64,000 bases of DNA from Lachnospiraceae bacterium XBD2001 (GTDB lineage Bacteria; Bacillota; Clostridia; Lachnospirales; Lachnospiraceae), in assembly GCA_900116395.1 (NCBI GenBank), contig FPAN01000007.1, positions 17,146 through 81,145 of the forward strand. The letters run 5' to 3'. A program made the translations under genes and the position numbers. This document shows, in pieces, positions 6,826-14,796 of this stretch (its first letter is position 1; each line of letters starts with the position of its first letter). The notes beneath the pieces were generated by a model that was given only the letters and a program-made list of their open reading frames with translations, was not told where the DNA came from and searched no databases.

Positions 6826-8136
6826 ATGTGGGCTTATGACAGTGTTTTCTATCAGATTTATCCTTTGGGCATGTGCGGTGCGCCCTTCGAAAATGACGGC
6901 GTGCTGACCCATCGCATCTTATCCGTTCTCGACTGGATTCCGCACCTTACGAAGCTGGGTGTGAATGCCGTGTATTTTTCCCCGCTGTGGGAGTCCGACA
7001 CCCATGGATACAACACCAGAGATTATCGGAAGTTAGACGTACGTCTTGGCACCAATGCGGACTTCAAGAAGGTTTGTGCTGCCTTGCACAAAGCCGGGAT
7101 TCGCGTGGTCATCGACGGGGTCTTCAATCATGTCGGCCGCGGATTCGGGCCCTTCCAAGACGTATTGGAGAAAAAATGGGAGTCTCCCTACAAAGATTGG
7201 TTCTACATCAATTTCGACGGTAACAGCAACTATAACGACGGTCTGTGGTATGAAGGCTGGGAAGGGAACTTCGACCTGGTCAAAATCAACCTGCAGCACC
7301 CCGAGGTGCGACAGTACCTGTTGGATAGTGTGAAGTTCTGGATTGATGAGTTCGGTATCGACGGACTGCGTCTGGACGTGGCTTACATGGTGGACCGGGA
7401 CTTCTTGAAGGCGCTTCGATATGAGACCTCTCAGTGGAAGGAGGACTTCTTCCTATTAGGAGAGATTCTAGGTGGCGATTACAAGGTGATTATGAATGAC
7501 GAGATGTGCCATTCCGCGACCAACTACGAGTGCTACAAGGGCATCCACTCTTCCATTACTTCCAAGAACCTCTTCGAGATTCTCCACTCCCTGTTGCGCC
7601 AGTTCGGGCCGGAGCAGTGGTGCTTATATCGAGGCTATCATCTCCTATCCTTCGTGGATAATCACGATGTGAGCCGTATTGCCGGGATTCTGAAGGATCC
7701 TGCTCTGGTAAAAATCGCTTATACCATTATGTTTGGCATGCCGGGCATTCCACAGATTTATTACGGTAGTGAATGGGGCTATGCAGCGGAGAAATCCCAA
7801 GGGGATCCTGCTCTTCGACCGGCCTTCGATGCACCGGAATGGAACGACCTAACGGATTATGTAGCCGGACTTACCAAGGGTTGGATTGCCACTCCTGCCC
7901 TTCATTACGGAGATATTCGTTCTCTGGTACTGGAAAATACCCACTGCATCTTCGAGCGCTATCTAAGCGAGGAAGAACGGGTGATGATTGCTGTGAACTT
8001 GGACGATGGGGATTATACCTTCCACTTCGACGCGAGAGCCGGTCGCGCCGTAGACTTAGCAACGGGAACGGAAGTTGACTTCGGCGGCGGGCTGACCCTG
8101 CCGGGAAAAACAGCCATGATGTTGAAGCCGTTTTAA
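6826..8136 (+). CDS. GH13 alpha-amylase family enzyme, cytoplasmic
   Basis: This 436-residue glycoside hydrolase family 13 protein has the four conserved regions: DGVFNHVG, DGLRLDVAYM with the nucleophile Asp184, LLGEILGG with the acid/base Glu213, and FVDNHDVSR with Asp281. A short C-terminal beta domain follows after about 370. There is no signal peptide, so it should act inside the cell on oligosaccharides; the small size fits maltodextrin-degrading or neopullulanase-like enzymes. The exact substrate cannot be read from sequence. It has a strong AAAGGAGGG ribosome binding site and is divergent from lysA, with no sugar transporter beside it. Confidence 0.85.
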   Translation: MWAYDSVFYQIYPLGMCGAPFENDGVLTHRILSVLDWIPHLTKLGVNAVYFSPLWESDTHGYNTRDYRKLDVRLGTNADFKKVCAALHKAGIRVVIDGVFNHVGRGFGPFQDVLEKKWESPYKDWFYINFDGNSNYNDGLWYEGWEGNFDLVKINLQHPEVRQYLLDSVKFWIDEFGIDGLRLDVAYMVDRDFLKALRYETSQWKEDFFLLGEILGGDYKVIMNDEMCHSATNYECYKGIHSSITSKNLFEILHSLLRQFGPEQWCLYRGYHLLSFVDNHDVSRIAGILKDPALVKIAYTIMFGMPGIPQIYYGSEWGYAAEKSQGDPALRPAFDAPEWNDLTDYVAGLTKGWIATPALHYGDIRSLVLENTHCIFERYLSEEERVMIAVNLDDGDYTFHFDARAGRAVDLATGTEVDFGGGLTLPGKTAMMLKPF

Positions 8137-8145
8137 GCAATAAAA

Positions 8146-8171
8146 AAAGGAACATCCAAAGATGTTCCTTT
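8146..8171. terminator. bidirectional terminator between amylase and tRNA-Thr
   Basis: The stem AAAGGAACATC (8146-8156) with GATGTTCCTTT (8161-8171) is preceded by a long A run, so its T tract is strongest on the minus strand, ending tRNA-Thr. It also follows the amylase stop by about 10 bases. Confidence 0.8.
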
Positions 8172-8177
8172 CGCGAA

Positions 8178-8250
8178 AGCTAGCGACGAGAGTCGAACTC
8201 GTGACCTCCTCACTACCAATGAGGTGCGCTACCACCTGTGCCACGCCAGC
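8178..8250 (-). tRNA. tRNA-Thr (anticodon GGU)
   Basis: The minus strand forms a 73-base cloverleaf: acceptor GCTGGCG with CGCTAGC (one G-T pair), anticodon stem CCTCA with TGAGG around TTGGTAG giving anticodon GGU, and T-loop GTTCGACTC. CCA is not encoded. Confidence 0.95.
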
Positions 8251-8275
8251 TTGCGGTGTCATCACCGACTTGACT

Positions 8276-8304
8276 AATATACTATACCCCCTAATCTAAG
8301 TCAA
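8276..8304 (-). promoter_or_regulatory. sigma-A promoter of tRNA-Thr
   Basis: On the minus strand TTGACT (8299-8304) and TATATT (8276-8281) are 17 bases apart, about 25 bases upstream of the tRNA 5' end. Confidence 0.75.
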
Positions 8305-8374
8305 GGATATTTTAGAAAAAAATTTTTCATTTTTAAAAAGAAAATCAATTCTGCAAATACAGCCAAACTTACTG

Positions 8375-8403
8375 AAAAAAGGCCGCCCGAAAAAGGCGGC
8401 CTT
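8375..8403 (-). terminator. terminator of the lytic transglycosylase gene
   Basis: AAGGCCGCC (8379-8387) pairs with GGCGGCCTT (8395-8403); a run of T follows on the minus strand. The stop codon of the upstream gene is 4 bases away. Confidence 0.85.
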
Positions 8404-8407
8404 CCTA

Positions 8408-9046
8408 TTATGCATTGTATCGTTCGGTAATCCAAGCCACATAGTTCTGGGTCTCGGTAAAGGGAGGGATTCCGCCGTATTTTGCCACGTTACCGCTTCC
8501 CGCGTTGTAAGCAGCCAAAGCTAAGGATACATTGCCATTGTACTGTTTCAATTTGTCTGCAATGTACTTGGCGCCGCCTAAGATGTTCTCTCTGGCGTCA
8601 AAGGGATTCTCCACCCCTAATCCTTCTGCTGTGGCCGGCATTAACTGCATAATGCCCATGGCACCTGCGGAGCTAACTGCGTCCGAGTGGAAGTTGGACT
8701 CCCGCTTGGCTACCAGTTCCAATAGGCGAATATCTACGCCATAAGTTGCTGCCGCTTCCTCGAAGTATGGGACTAAGTCCTCCGGAACTCCCAAATCTTC
8801 GGTAGATGCTGTTGATGTGTTACGAATACCATCCGTGGAGCCAACAGATAATCCCCGTGCGGCGCGTTCCTTGGCAATGTAGTCATTGAGTACCTTCTGG
8901 AAGCTCTCAAGCATCGCCAGGTTGTCATCGCTAATGCGGGTCGAGGAGTCTGTCGTGTTGGTGCTTTCCGTAGCCTTCGGTGTACCGATGCTCATGACCT
9001 GTGTCAGGTACTGATACTCGGTTCCGGATTGAATGGAAATACGCAT
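8408..9046 (-). CDS. lytic transglycosylase, SLT domain
   Basis: The C-terminal 115 residues of this 212-residue protein are a soluble lytic transglycosylase domain: LLELVAKRESNFHSDAVSS with the catalytic Glu, then GAMGIMQLMPATAEGLGV, and ALAAYNAGSGNV. Such enzymes cut peptidoglycan between MurNAc and GlcNAc. The N-terminal 95 residues are low in structure and rich in Ser, Thr and Ala. There is no classical signal peptide, so the export route is unclear; similar proteins without signals are known near flagellar or secretion genes. The start has GAAGGAG and AAGG upstream. It is transcribed alone. Confidence 0.8.
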   Translation of the reverse strand: MRISIQSGTEYQYLTQVMSIGTPKATESTNTTDSSTRISDDNLAMLESFQKVLNDYIAKERAARGLSVGSTDGIRNTSTASTEDLGVPEDLVPYFEEAAATYGVDIRLLELVAKRESNFHSDAVSSAGAMGIMQLMPATAEGLGVENPFDARENILGGAKYIADKLKQYNGNVSLALAAYNAGSGNVAKYGGIPPFTETQNYVAWITERYNA

Positions 9047-9118
9047 ACCTTACTGCTCCTTCTCATAAAAGAATAAATACTACCTATCTATTTTATCACG
9101 AATGAACCTCTACAAGCA

Positions 9119-9151
9119 ATAAAAGGACCACCCCAAACATGGGATGGTCCT
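9119..9151 (-). terminator. terminator of the efp operon
   Basis: AGGACCA (9124-9130) and CCC pair with GGG and TGGTCCT (9145-9151), with one mismatch. A short T run follows on the minus strand, 13 bases after the small downstream gene. Confidence 0.65.
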
Positions 9152-9163
9152 AAAAAATCACGC

Positions 9164-9385
9164 TTATTCTTCCACACGGGGGAAGATCGGCTCCAGACGC
9201 TTACAGATGCGAGCTACGACTGCTTCCGGAACAGTTCCGTCAGCAACGATATCCTTGAGAGAGCTGTCAGATGCAAGCAGAACGGTAACATCTAACCAAC
9301 TATCCTTATGAAATTCGTCATCGAATATATCAAAGATACCTGGCTTCTGCAAAAGCTCAGACAATGGCATATCTTCGTAATTCAT
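9164..9385 (-). CDS. small acidic protein co-transcribed with efp
   Basis: This 73-residue protein opens MNYEDMPLSELLQKPGIFDIFDD and ends EPIFPRVEE. It is predicted to be soluble, helical and acidic, without cysteines apart from one in ARICKRLEP. I do not recognise the family. It starts 12 bases after the efp stop with AAGGAAGG upstream and shares the operon terminator, so it is very likely a real gene expressed with elongation factor P. A link to translation is only suggested by the position. Confidence 0.65.
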   Translation of the reverse strand: MNYEDMPLSELLQKPGIFDIFDDEFHKDSWLDVTVLLASDSSLKDIVADGTVPEAVVARICKRLEPIFPRVEE

Positions 9386-9397
9386 TCTCTACCTTCC

Positions 9398-9955
9398 TTA
9401 TACTCTGGATAAGTACTCACCTGTACGGGTGTCAATCTTAATAATATCACCCTGGTTAACGAACAATGGAACGTTAACAGAAGCTCCGGTCTCAACAGTT
9501 GCAGGCTTAGTAGCGCCGGTAGCTGTATCACCCTTGAAGCCAGGCTCAGTATCAGTAATCTCAAGCTCTACGAACAATGGTGGCTCTACTGCGAATACGC
9601 TACCCTTGTGAGAGCAGATCTTGCACATCTCGTTCTCCTTCACGAACTTCAGAGAATCACCAATCTCTTCCTCGTTCAGGGAGATCTGGTCGTAAGTCTC
9701 TACGTCCATGAAGTAGTATAAATCACCATCATTGTAAAGATACTGCATATCCTTACGATCGATGTGAGCGGTTGGGAACTTCTCAGTAGGTCTGAAAGAA
9801 CGCTCAACAACTCCACCATTCTTAATATCTTTTAACTTGGTACGTACGAAAGCAGCACCCTTACCAGGCTTAACGTGCTGGAATTCGATAATCTGGCATA
9901 CCTTGTCGTCAATTTCGATTGTAACACCGTTTCTGAAATCTCCGGCTGTAATCAT
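9398..9955 (-). CDS. efp: elongation factor P
   Basis: The 185-residue protein is full-length EF-P, which binds ribosomes stalled at proline stretches and helps peptide bond formation. Domain I contains [21 protein letters not shown] with the exposed loop Lys32, the residue modified in many bacteria. Domains II and III follow, ending in the conserved [17 protein letters not shown]. No modification gene (epmA, epmB or ymfI type) is seen in this window. The start has GGAGG at ideal distance. A small acidic protein follows in the same operon. Confidence 0.95.
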   Translation of the reverse strand: MITAGDFRNGVTIEIDDKVCQIIEFQHVKPGKGAAFVRTKLKDIKNGGVVERSFRPTEKFPTAHIDRKDMQYLYNDGDLYYFMDVETYDQISLNEEEIGDSLKFVKENEMCKICSHKGSVFAVEPPLFVELEITDTEPGFKGDTATGATKPATVETGASVNVPLFVNQGDIIKIDTRTGEYLSRV

Positions 9956-10025
9956 AAACGTGAATCCTCCTCATTAATATAAAAATCACTTCTCCTATTT
10001 TATAATATAGAAATCAATATTGCAA

Positions 10026-10056
10026 GAAAAAAAGCCCATCTCCTATGGAGACGGGC
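10026..10056 (-). terminator. terminator of the 127-residue protein gene
   Basis: GCCCATCTCC (10034-10043) pairs with GGAGACGGGC (10047-10056) with one mismatch, loop TAT; eight T follow on the minus strand. Confidence 0.8.
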
Positions 10057-10069
10057 ATGTAGTTCAATC

Positions 10070-10453
10070 TTAAAGCGGGAAGTCCTCAGCACCACGAATG
10101 ATGGTGGAGCCTTCGGTTGCGGCACCTTCGCGTACGAAGAACTGGTACTGGTGAAGTGCCTGATCCTTCTGCATGTCGGAGATGGCCTGATCCACTTCCA
10201 GGGAACGAACAACGCCAACGCTGCGGTTCATAAGATTCTCGTCCGGTCGATACTGGTTCGCATAATCAAATGCACCGAAGGTCTGATTCGCTCTGGCTTC
10301 TGCGGATGCAACGGCGGTTGCTGCAGCACTGGTAGCTTTCTTGGTCTCTTCAACCGCTTCCTGTGGCTTCTCTACCGGTGCGATTGCGGTTGCTTCGGAT
10401 ATTCTGTTGTAATTATAGAATCCACTATATGGATAAATACCTGAAATATTCAT
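10070..10453 (-). CDS. hypothetical protein, 127 residues
   Basis: The product begins MNISGIYPYSGFYNYNRI, has an alanine and glutamate rich middle (about 25-55) that is probably helical or disordered, and ends with a helical stretch (SLEVDQAISDMQKDQALHQYQFFVREG). No signal peptide, membrane segment or known motif is visible. Short proteins with a tyrosine and asparagine rich start like this occur beside motility or secretion genes in Lachnospiraceae, but no such genes are adjacent here. An AGGG ribosome binding site and a strong terminator support a real gene. Confidence 0.55.
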   Translation of the reverse strand: MNISGIYPYSGFYNYNRISEATAIAPVEKPQEAVEETKKATSAAATAVASAEARANQTFGAFDYANQYRPDENLMNRSVGVVRSLEVDQAISDMQKDQALHQYQFFVREGAATEGSTIIRGAEDFPL

Positions 10454-10562
10454 CTGTTCACCCTATAAAAACATATCTCTTACCTTACACCTTATATATC
10501 GGATGCCTCGGTAAAAAAATAACCCCTAATACCCACTTGTCGCAGATAAAAGACACTTCAGA

Positions 10563-11015
10563 CTAATTGTCCAGCATCTTCTTCAGCTCATTCATAAAGG
10601 TATTTACATCCTTAAACTCACGATAAACAGATGCAAAACGGACGTAAGCTACCGGATCCAGATCCTTCAGCTTGTCCATAACGATCTCACCGATGACAGT
10701 GCTTGGAACTTCCTTCTCCTCGCGACTGAAGATCTCGGTCTCGACCTCATCTACCACCCTTGTAATCTGGTCCACAGATACCGGGCGCTTATGGCAGGAA
10801 CGAAGAATACCGCCCTCAATCTTGGTACGGTCGTACTGCTCACGATTGTTGTCCTTCTTAATAATAATCAGTGGAATTGTCTCCACCTTCTCATAGGTAG
10901 TAAAACGCTTGTTGCACTCGTCACACAAGCGACGGCGACGGATGGAATTATTATCATCTGCCGGTCTGGAATCAATTACTCGGGTATTATCACTACCGCA
11001 AAATGGACACTTCAT
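10563..11015 (-). CDS. nrdR: transcriptional repressor NrdR
   Basis: This 150-residue protein is the ribonucleotide reductase repressor NrdR. The zinc ribbon is MKCPFCGSDNTRVIDSR with the second pair in RRLCDECNKRFTTYE; the ATP-cone follows at about 50-140 and senses ATP and dATP. The start chosen at 11015 gives the canonical MKCPFC beginning and has GGAGGGG upstream; an in-frame upstream ATG would add 30 residues unlike the family. No reductase gene is in the window, so its targets lie elsewhere. Confidence 0.95.
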   Translation of the reverse strand: MKCPFCGSDNTRVIDSRPADDNNSIRRRRLCDECNKRFTTYEKVETIPLIIIKKDNNREQYDRTKIEGGILRSCHKRPVSVDQITRVVDEVETEIFSREEKEVPSTVIGEIVMDKLKDLDPVAYVRFASVYREFKDVNTFMNELKKMLDN

Positions 11016-11107
11016 CTTACCCCTCCATGTGGTGACCACAAAATATTGGTAAAAATAATTATACAACGACATATTTAGTATACGTGACTTTTGTACAAGA
11101 ATCAAGC

Positions 11108-11152
11108 AAAAAAGCCGTATTTTTCTAGCAATTCCAGAAAAAATACGGCTTC
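11108..11152 (-). terminator. terminator of ychF
   Basis: A long stem with arms AAGCCGTATTTTTCT near 11112-11126 and its complement ending AATACGGCTT at 11151 is followed by six T on the minus strand. Confidence 0.8.
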
Positions 11153-11201
11153 TTAAAAAACTTAACTACAAGACCTTGTGGTCAAAATTCCGATTCTTGA
11201 A

Positions 11202-12305
11202 TTAAACGTTGAAACGGAACAAAATAACATCGCCATCCTGTACTACGTAATCCTTACCCTGAGTACCAACAATACCCTTCTCCTTAGCTGCTGCGAGAGA
11301 GCCGCAATCCAAGAGATCCTGGTAGTTTACAACTTCTGCACAGATAAATCCGCGCTCGAAATCGGTGTGAATCTTACCTGCTGCCTGCGGTGCTTTGGTA
11401 CCCTTCTTGATGGTCCATGCACGGCACTCATCCTCACCGGCGGTCAGGAAGCTCATTAATCCAAGCAGGTTATAGCTTGCTGCCACCAACTTGTCCAGAC
11501 CGGAAGAGGTCACACCCAAATCCTCAAGGAACATTGCTTTTTCCTCTTCATCCAACTCAGAAAGCTCCTGCTCCATCTCTGCACAAACAACAAATACCTC
11601 AGAGCCTTCGTTCTTGGCATACTCGCGAACGGCAGCAACGTGTGGATTGGAAGCGCCGTCATCTGCCATATCGTCTTCTGCAACGTTAGCAGCGTAAATC
11701 ATTGGCTTCGCAGTCAAAAGGTTGTAGCCCTTGAACCACTCCAGCTCATCCTCATCTGTCTCCGGAATCTCAAATGTACGAGCCATGTTGCCGTCTTCCA
11801 TGTGAGCCTTCAACTTCTCAATCAGGGCAACTTCCTTCGCCAGAGTCTTGTCCATCTTGGCCTGCTTGGCAATCTTGGTGAGACGACGGTCAATAATCTC
11901 AATATCAGAGAATAATAACTCTAAATTAATAACTTCAATATCACGTGTCGGATTCACGCTTCCGTCAACGTGAACAACGTTGGGATCCTCGAAACAACGA
12001 ACCACCTGAACAATCGCGTCACACTCACGGATGTTGGCAAGGAACTGGTTACCAAGGCCTTCACCCTTGGATGCACCCTTTACCAAACCTGCAATATCAA
12101 CGAACTCGATGGTTGCAGGAGTTACTTTCTTCGTGTGATATAATTCACCCAACTGCTTAATACGCTCATCCGGTACTGCTACAACGCCCACATTCGGATC
12201 GATGGTTGCGAATGGGTAGTTGGCAGCCAATGCACCTGCCTTGGTAAGTGAATTAAATAAGGTTGATTTACCGACGTTTGGTAAACCGGCAATGCCCAAT
12301 TTCAT
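11202..12305 (-). CDS. ychF: redox-regulated ATPase YchF (Obg-like, OLA1 family)
   Basis: The 367-residue P-loop protein has the YchF signature: G1 [12 protein letters not shown] at residues 7-18, switch region with [22 protein letters not shown], and the altered G4 that favours ATP over GTP (NVAED rather than NKxD). A coiled-coil hairpin lies between about 125 and 200 and the C-terminal TGS domain at about 280-367. It binds ribosomes and is linked to stress responses. The start at 12305 gives MKLGIAGLP and has AAGGAGA upstream; an earlier in-frame ATG is not used. Confidence 0.95.
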   Translation of the reverse strand: MKLGIAGLPNVGKSTLFNSLTKAGALAANYPFATIDPNVGVVAVPDERIKQLGELYHTKKVTPATIEFVDIAGLVKGASKGEGLGNQFLANIRECDAIVQVVRCFEDPNVVHVDGSVNPTRDIEVINLELLFSDIEIIDRRLTKIAKQAKMDKTLAKEVALIEKLKAHMEDGNMARTFEIPETDEDELEWFKGYNLLTAKPMIYAANVAEDDMADDGASNPHVAAVREYAKNEGSEVFVVCAEMEQELSELDEEEKAMFLEDLGVTSSGLDKLVAASYNLLGLMSFLTAGEDECRAWTIKKGTKAPQAAGKIHTDFERGFICAEVVNYQDLLDCGSLAAAKEKGIVGTQGKDYVVQDGDVILFRFNV

Positions 12306-12416
12306 GGTAATATATCTCCTTCTAAAAGTACTGATTCTACTGTGTTTTTCAATATTTATGACACTTTTGGTCATAACCTTATGTATATTACCACATTTCT
12401 GTTTTTTTCTCTACCC

Positions 12417-12671
12417 TGGGTATTCGATTCGTCTTCCGTCTCGAGAATCTGCATTGTTCCTTTTATCAATCACTCCGGTTTATCTATTTTTCAGTATTCG
12501 CGCTTCCACAGCCTGCAAATACTGATATTATTCGCATTCAATCGTATGTAAGCTCCCGTCAAGTCAGTATTTCATTCTTCACCATCGGAAAATACTGATA
12601 TTTGCCCTGCCTCCCGTACTTCACACGCTTCAAATCTCAGTATTCTGCCTCTACAGAGACATAAATACTGA
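12417..12671. repeat. phased inverted-motif array, exact 73-bp period
   Basis: The 408-base gap between ychF and the ferredoxin gene holds three identical layouts: TCAGTATT, 19 variable bases, AATACTGA. They lie at 12491-12525, 12564-12598 and 12637-12671, each 35 bases long and exactly 73 bases apart. The 38 bases between units are also variable. A degenerate fourth unit can be seen at about 12417-12452 (TGGGTATT and AATCTGC). Only the 8-base motifs and their spacing are conserved, which points to protein binding sites on one face of the DNA or to phased hairpins, not to simple duplication. No gene is seen in this gap. Confidence 0.8.
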
Positions 12672-12690
12672 AATTGCCACTAAAATAACT

Positions 12691-12714
12691 CGCTAACTCC
12701 GTCCCCCTGAGTCA
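12691..12714. repeat. REP-like element 1 (half)
   Basis: CGCTAACTCCGTCCCCCTGAG followed by TCA is one arm of the dispersed repeat family. It abuts the stop codon of the ferredoxin gene (12715-12717). Confidence 0.8.
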
Positions 12715-13440
12715 TCATATCAATATTTCTCCATTACGAGATATGGTTATAACCTGCCAAGGAATAAACTTACCACTATCTTGAAGAGCTTTCTCTGCGG
12801 CTCTTTGTAATCCGCCACAGCATGGAACCTCCATGCGGACGATGGTCACGCTCTTAATATCATTGTTTGCTATGATTTCCGTCAATTTTTCTGAATAATC
12901 GATATCGTCCAATTTCGGGCATCCAATCAATGTGATATGTCCTTTCATGAAATCCTCATGCATATTGGCATAGGCATATGCCGTACAGTCCGCAGCGATC
13001 AGCAGTTTTGCCCCATCATAGAACGGTGCCTGCGTCGGCAGAAGCTTTATCTGGCATGGCCACTGCATGAGTCTTGATGCCGGCTTCACATTGGCGGCCA
13101 GTGCCTGCCCTTCCTGCTGTTCATCATTATGATCGAACTTCATAAATCTTGATCCCGGACAGCCTCCGGCATGTGCCGCATGTTGTTCCATCTCCTTTGC
13201 CTTTATTTCCTGGCTTTTCTTTACTGCCTCTTCGTCATACGCCGGTGCTTCTCTTTCTTCAAAAGTGATTGCTCCTGTTGGACATCCCGGAAGACAGTCA
13301 CCAAAGCCGTCACAAAAATTTTCTCTAACCAGCTTTGCTTTTCCATCTACAATATCAATTGCACCTTCATGGCAGGCATTCGCGCAAATGCCACATCCAT
13401 TACATTTTTCCTCATCAATATGAATGATTTGTCTTATCAT
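12715..13440 (-). CDS. 2[4Fe-4S] ferredoxin-domain protein
   Basis: This 241-residue protein begins with a dicluster ferredoxin domain: CNGCGICANACHEGAI (first cluster) and CDGFGDCLPGCPTGAI (second). A linker rich in Glu and Ala contains GGCPGSR. The C-terminal half (about 130-241) has conserved-looking cysteines in AADCTAYAY, LIGCPKLDD and VPCCGGLQ and may form another redox site. It is probably an electron carrier or sensor partner. The start at 13440 is chosen because AGGAAAGG lies upstream; a farther ATG at 13470 lacks a binding site. It is divergent from a Crp/Fnr regulator, which likely controls it. Confidence 0.75.
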   Translation of the reverse strand: MIRQIIHIDEEKCNGCGICANACHEGAIDIVDGKAKLVRENFCDGFGDCLPGCPTGAITFEEREAPAYDEEAVKKSQEIKAKEMEQHAAHAGGCPGSRFMKFDHNDEQQEGQALAANVKPASRLMQWPCQIKLLPTQAPFYDGAKLLIAADCTAYAYANMHEDFMKGHITLIGCPKLDDIDYSEKLTEIIANNDIKSVTIVRMEVPCCGGLQRAAEKALQDSGKFIPWQVITISRNGEILI

Positions 13441-13502
13441 CGCTGCACCATTCCTTTCCTTGTTTTTCATGGTGCAAGTATAGTATGATTCAATATGAAA
13501 TT

Positions 13503-13520
13503 ATGTTGTTAAAACCACAT
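13503..13520. promoter_or_regulatory. candidate Crp/Fnr-type operator
   Basis: ATGTTGTT, AA, AACCACAT form an 18-base palindrome with one mismatched pair, between the divergent ferredoxin and Crp/Fnr genes and 22 bases before the regulator's start codon. It is the best candidate site for autoregulation. Confidence 0.5.
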
Positions 13521-13542
13521 TTTTAGAATTAAGGAATTTTTT

Positions 13543-14205
13543 ATGTCTTGGGATAAGAATATGTTGAAAGATAACATCATCTTCAACGGGATGACGTCTG
13601 AAGAAATTGACCTTGCTCTTAAAGAGCTCTCTTCTGTAGAGAAAACATATACGAAAGATTCTATAATTTTGCGAGCCGGTGATATTACGGACTCCTTAGG
13701 ACTTGTCCTTTCCGGTAGTGTAACAATAGAAAGCAATGATATGTGGGGGAACAGGACTATCCTAAGTAATGTTGGTGAAGGTGGCTTTTTTGCAGAAACC
13801 TATGCCTTGCTTGAGAACGAACCTCTCTTAGTAGATGTCAGGGCAAATGAAAACTGCCGAATCCTCTTTTTTAAGGTCGGCAGTTTGAAAAAGCTAAAAT
13901 CAAATATGAACTTATGGAGCTTTAAGCTGATATCGAATCTTCTCATGATATCCGCTAACAAAAATCTGCACTTATCCGGGAGAAGTTTTCATACATCTCC
14001 AAAGAACATCCGCGGACGTGTTATGGCTTACCTCAATTCCATATCCCTGAAAAAGGGCAGCAACGAATTTGACATCCCTTTCGACCGCCAACAGCTTGCA
14101 GATTATCTGAATCTTGAGCGCAGTGCTCTCTCAAAGGAACTTGGCAAAATGAAAAAAGACGGTCTTATCGAAGTCAGGAAAAATCATTTTAAACTATTAT
14201 CATAA
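13543..14205 (+). CDS. Crp/Fnr family transcriptional regulator
   Basis: The 220-residue protein has a cyclic-nucleotide-binding-like beta barrel (about 10-120, GLVLSGSVTIES and GEGGFFAETYALLE), a dimer helix, and a C-terminal winged helix-turn-helix (about 150-218, FDRQQLADYLNLERSALSKELGKMKKDG). The cysteines typical of the Fnr iron-sulfur cluster are absent, with only one Cys in NENCRILFF, so it may sense haem, nitric oxide or a small molecule like the HcpR and related groups. The divergent ferredoxin gene is its most likely target. AAGGA lies upstream of the start. Confidence 0.8.
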   Translation: MSWDKNMLKDNIIFNGMTSEEIDLALKELSSVEKTYTKDSIILRAGDITDSLGLVLSGSVTIESNDMWGNRTILSNVGEGGFFAETYALLENEPLLVDVRANENCRILFFKVGSLKKLKSNMNLWSFKLISNLLMISANKNLHLSGRSFHTSPKNIRGRVMAYLNSISLKKGSNEFDIPFDRQQLADYLNLERSALSKELGKMKKDGLIEVRKNHFKLLS

Positions 14206-14224
14206 ATCCATTTTTTAAATGTTT

Positions 14225-14255
14225 AATGAATCGCTAACCCCGTCCCCCTGAGTCA
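14225..14255. repeat. REP-like element 2 (half)
   Basis: One arm of the dispersed family, from AATGAATCGC to CTGAGTCA, between the Crp/Fnr gene and a convergent membrane protein gene. Confidence 0.8.
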
Positions 14256-14311
14256 TCATTAAAGTTTCCTCTTCGTTGGTACTATTTTTGCACCATTCAA
14301 GAAGCATAGTT

Positions 14312-14701
14312 TCAAAGGATTTCCAAATATTGCATCTTTACGGCATTTTCATTAAAAAATATAAATGCCTTGTGTGATAAATCTGCTATAGGATTATAAT
14401 GGAAAGTCATAATAAAACATATACCCAAGGCAATGGTATAACTAACCAATATAGGCCATATCTTATACGTTAATTTTGTTTTTTTATTCAATAAATCTAT
14501 AATCAACGGAATAATCATTATGATTGCAAAAATAGCGCTAACTATAGCATTTATTAACCTTCCCGCTTCTGTATAACATACTGCGTACATAGTACCATCG
14601 CCAAAATCTACCGAAAGTGAAGGTTCCTGAAGATTAAATCCATAAAAAAAAGATATAAATATAAAACCATAAATAATAAATAATAATAATTTCTTTCTCA
14701 T
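14312..14701 (-). CDS. small membrane protein, unknown function
   Basis: The 129-residue product has three predicted membrane segments: about 5-20 (LLLFIIYGFIFISFFYG), 50-72 (INAIVSAIFAIIMIIPLIID) and 83-105 (IWPILVSYTIALGICFIMTF). No family is recognised. The start at 14701 (or the adjacent ATG at 14704) is chosen because GAGG lies just upstream; a longer frame runs back through the REP element and encodes only repeat sequence. The gene is AT-rich compared with its neighbours, which may indicate foreign origin. Confidence 0.6.
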   Translation of the reverse strand: MRKKLLLFIIYGFIFISFFYGFNLQEPSLSVDFGDGTMYAVCYTEAGRLINAIVSAIFAIIMIIPLIIDLLNKKTKLTYKIWPILVSYTIALGICFIMTFHYNPIADLSHKAFIFFNENAVKMQYLEIL

Positions 14702-14718
14702 CATGTCCTCTGGCAATT

Positions 14719-14796
14719 TGACTCCCCGGGACGGGGTTACCGATTCATTGTACCTGTGAAAAAACAATGAATCGCTAACTCCGTCCCCCTGAGTCA
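14719..14796. repeat. REP-like element 3 (inverted pair)
   Basis: Two arms face each other: 14719-14751 and 14764-14796, joined by 12 bases. The inner ends ATTCATTGT and ACAATGAAT pair. The last three bases are the TGA stop codon (minus strand) of the gene at 14794-15684. Confidence 0.9.

Noticed and set aside
12491..12671. CRISPR array
   Set aside because: Conserved parts are only 8-base inverted motifs with variable sequence on both sides; no 25-40 base direct repeat and no cas genes.
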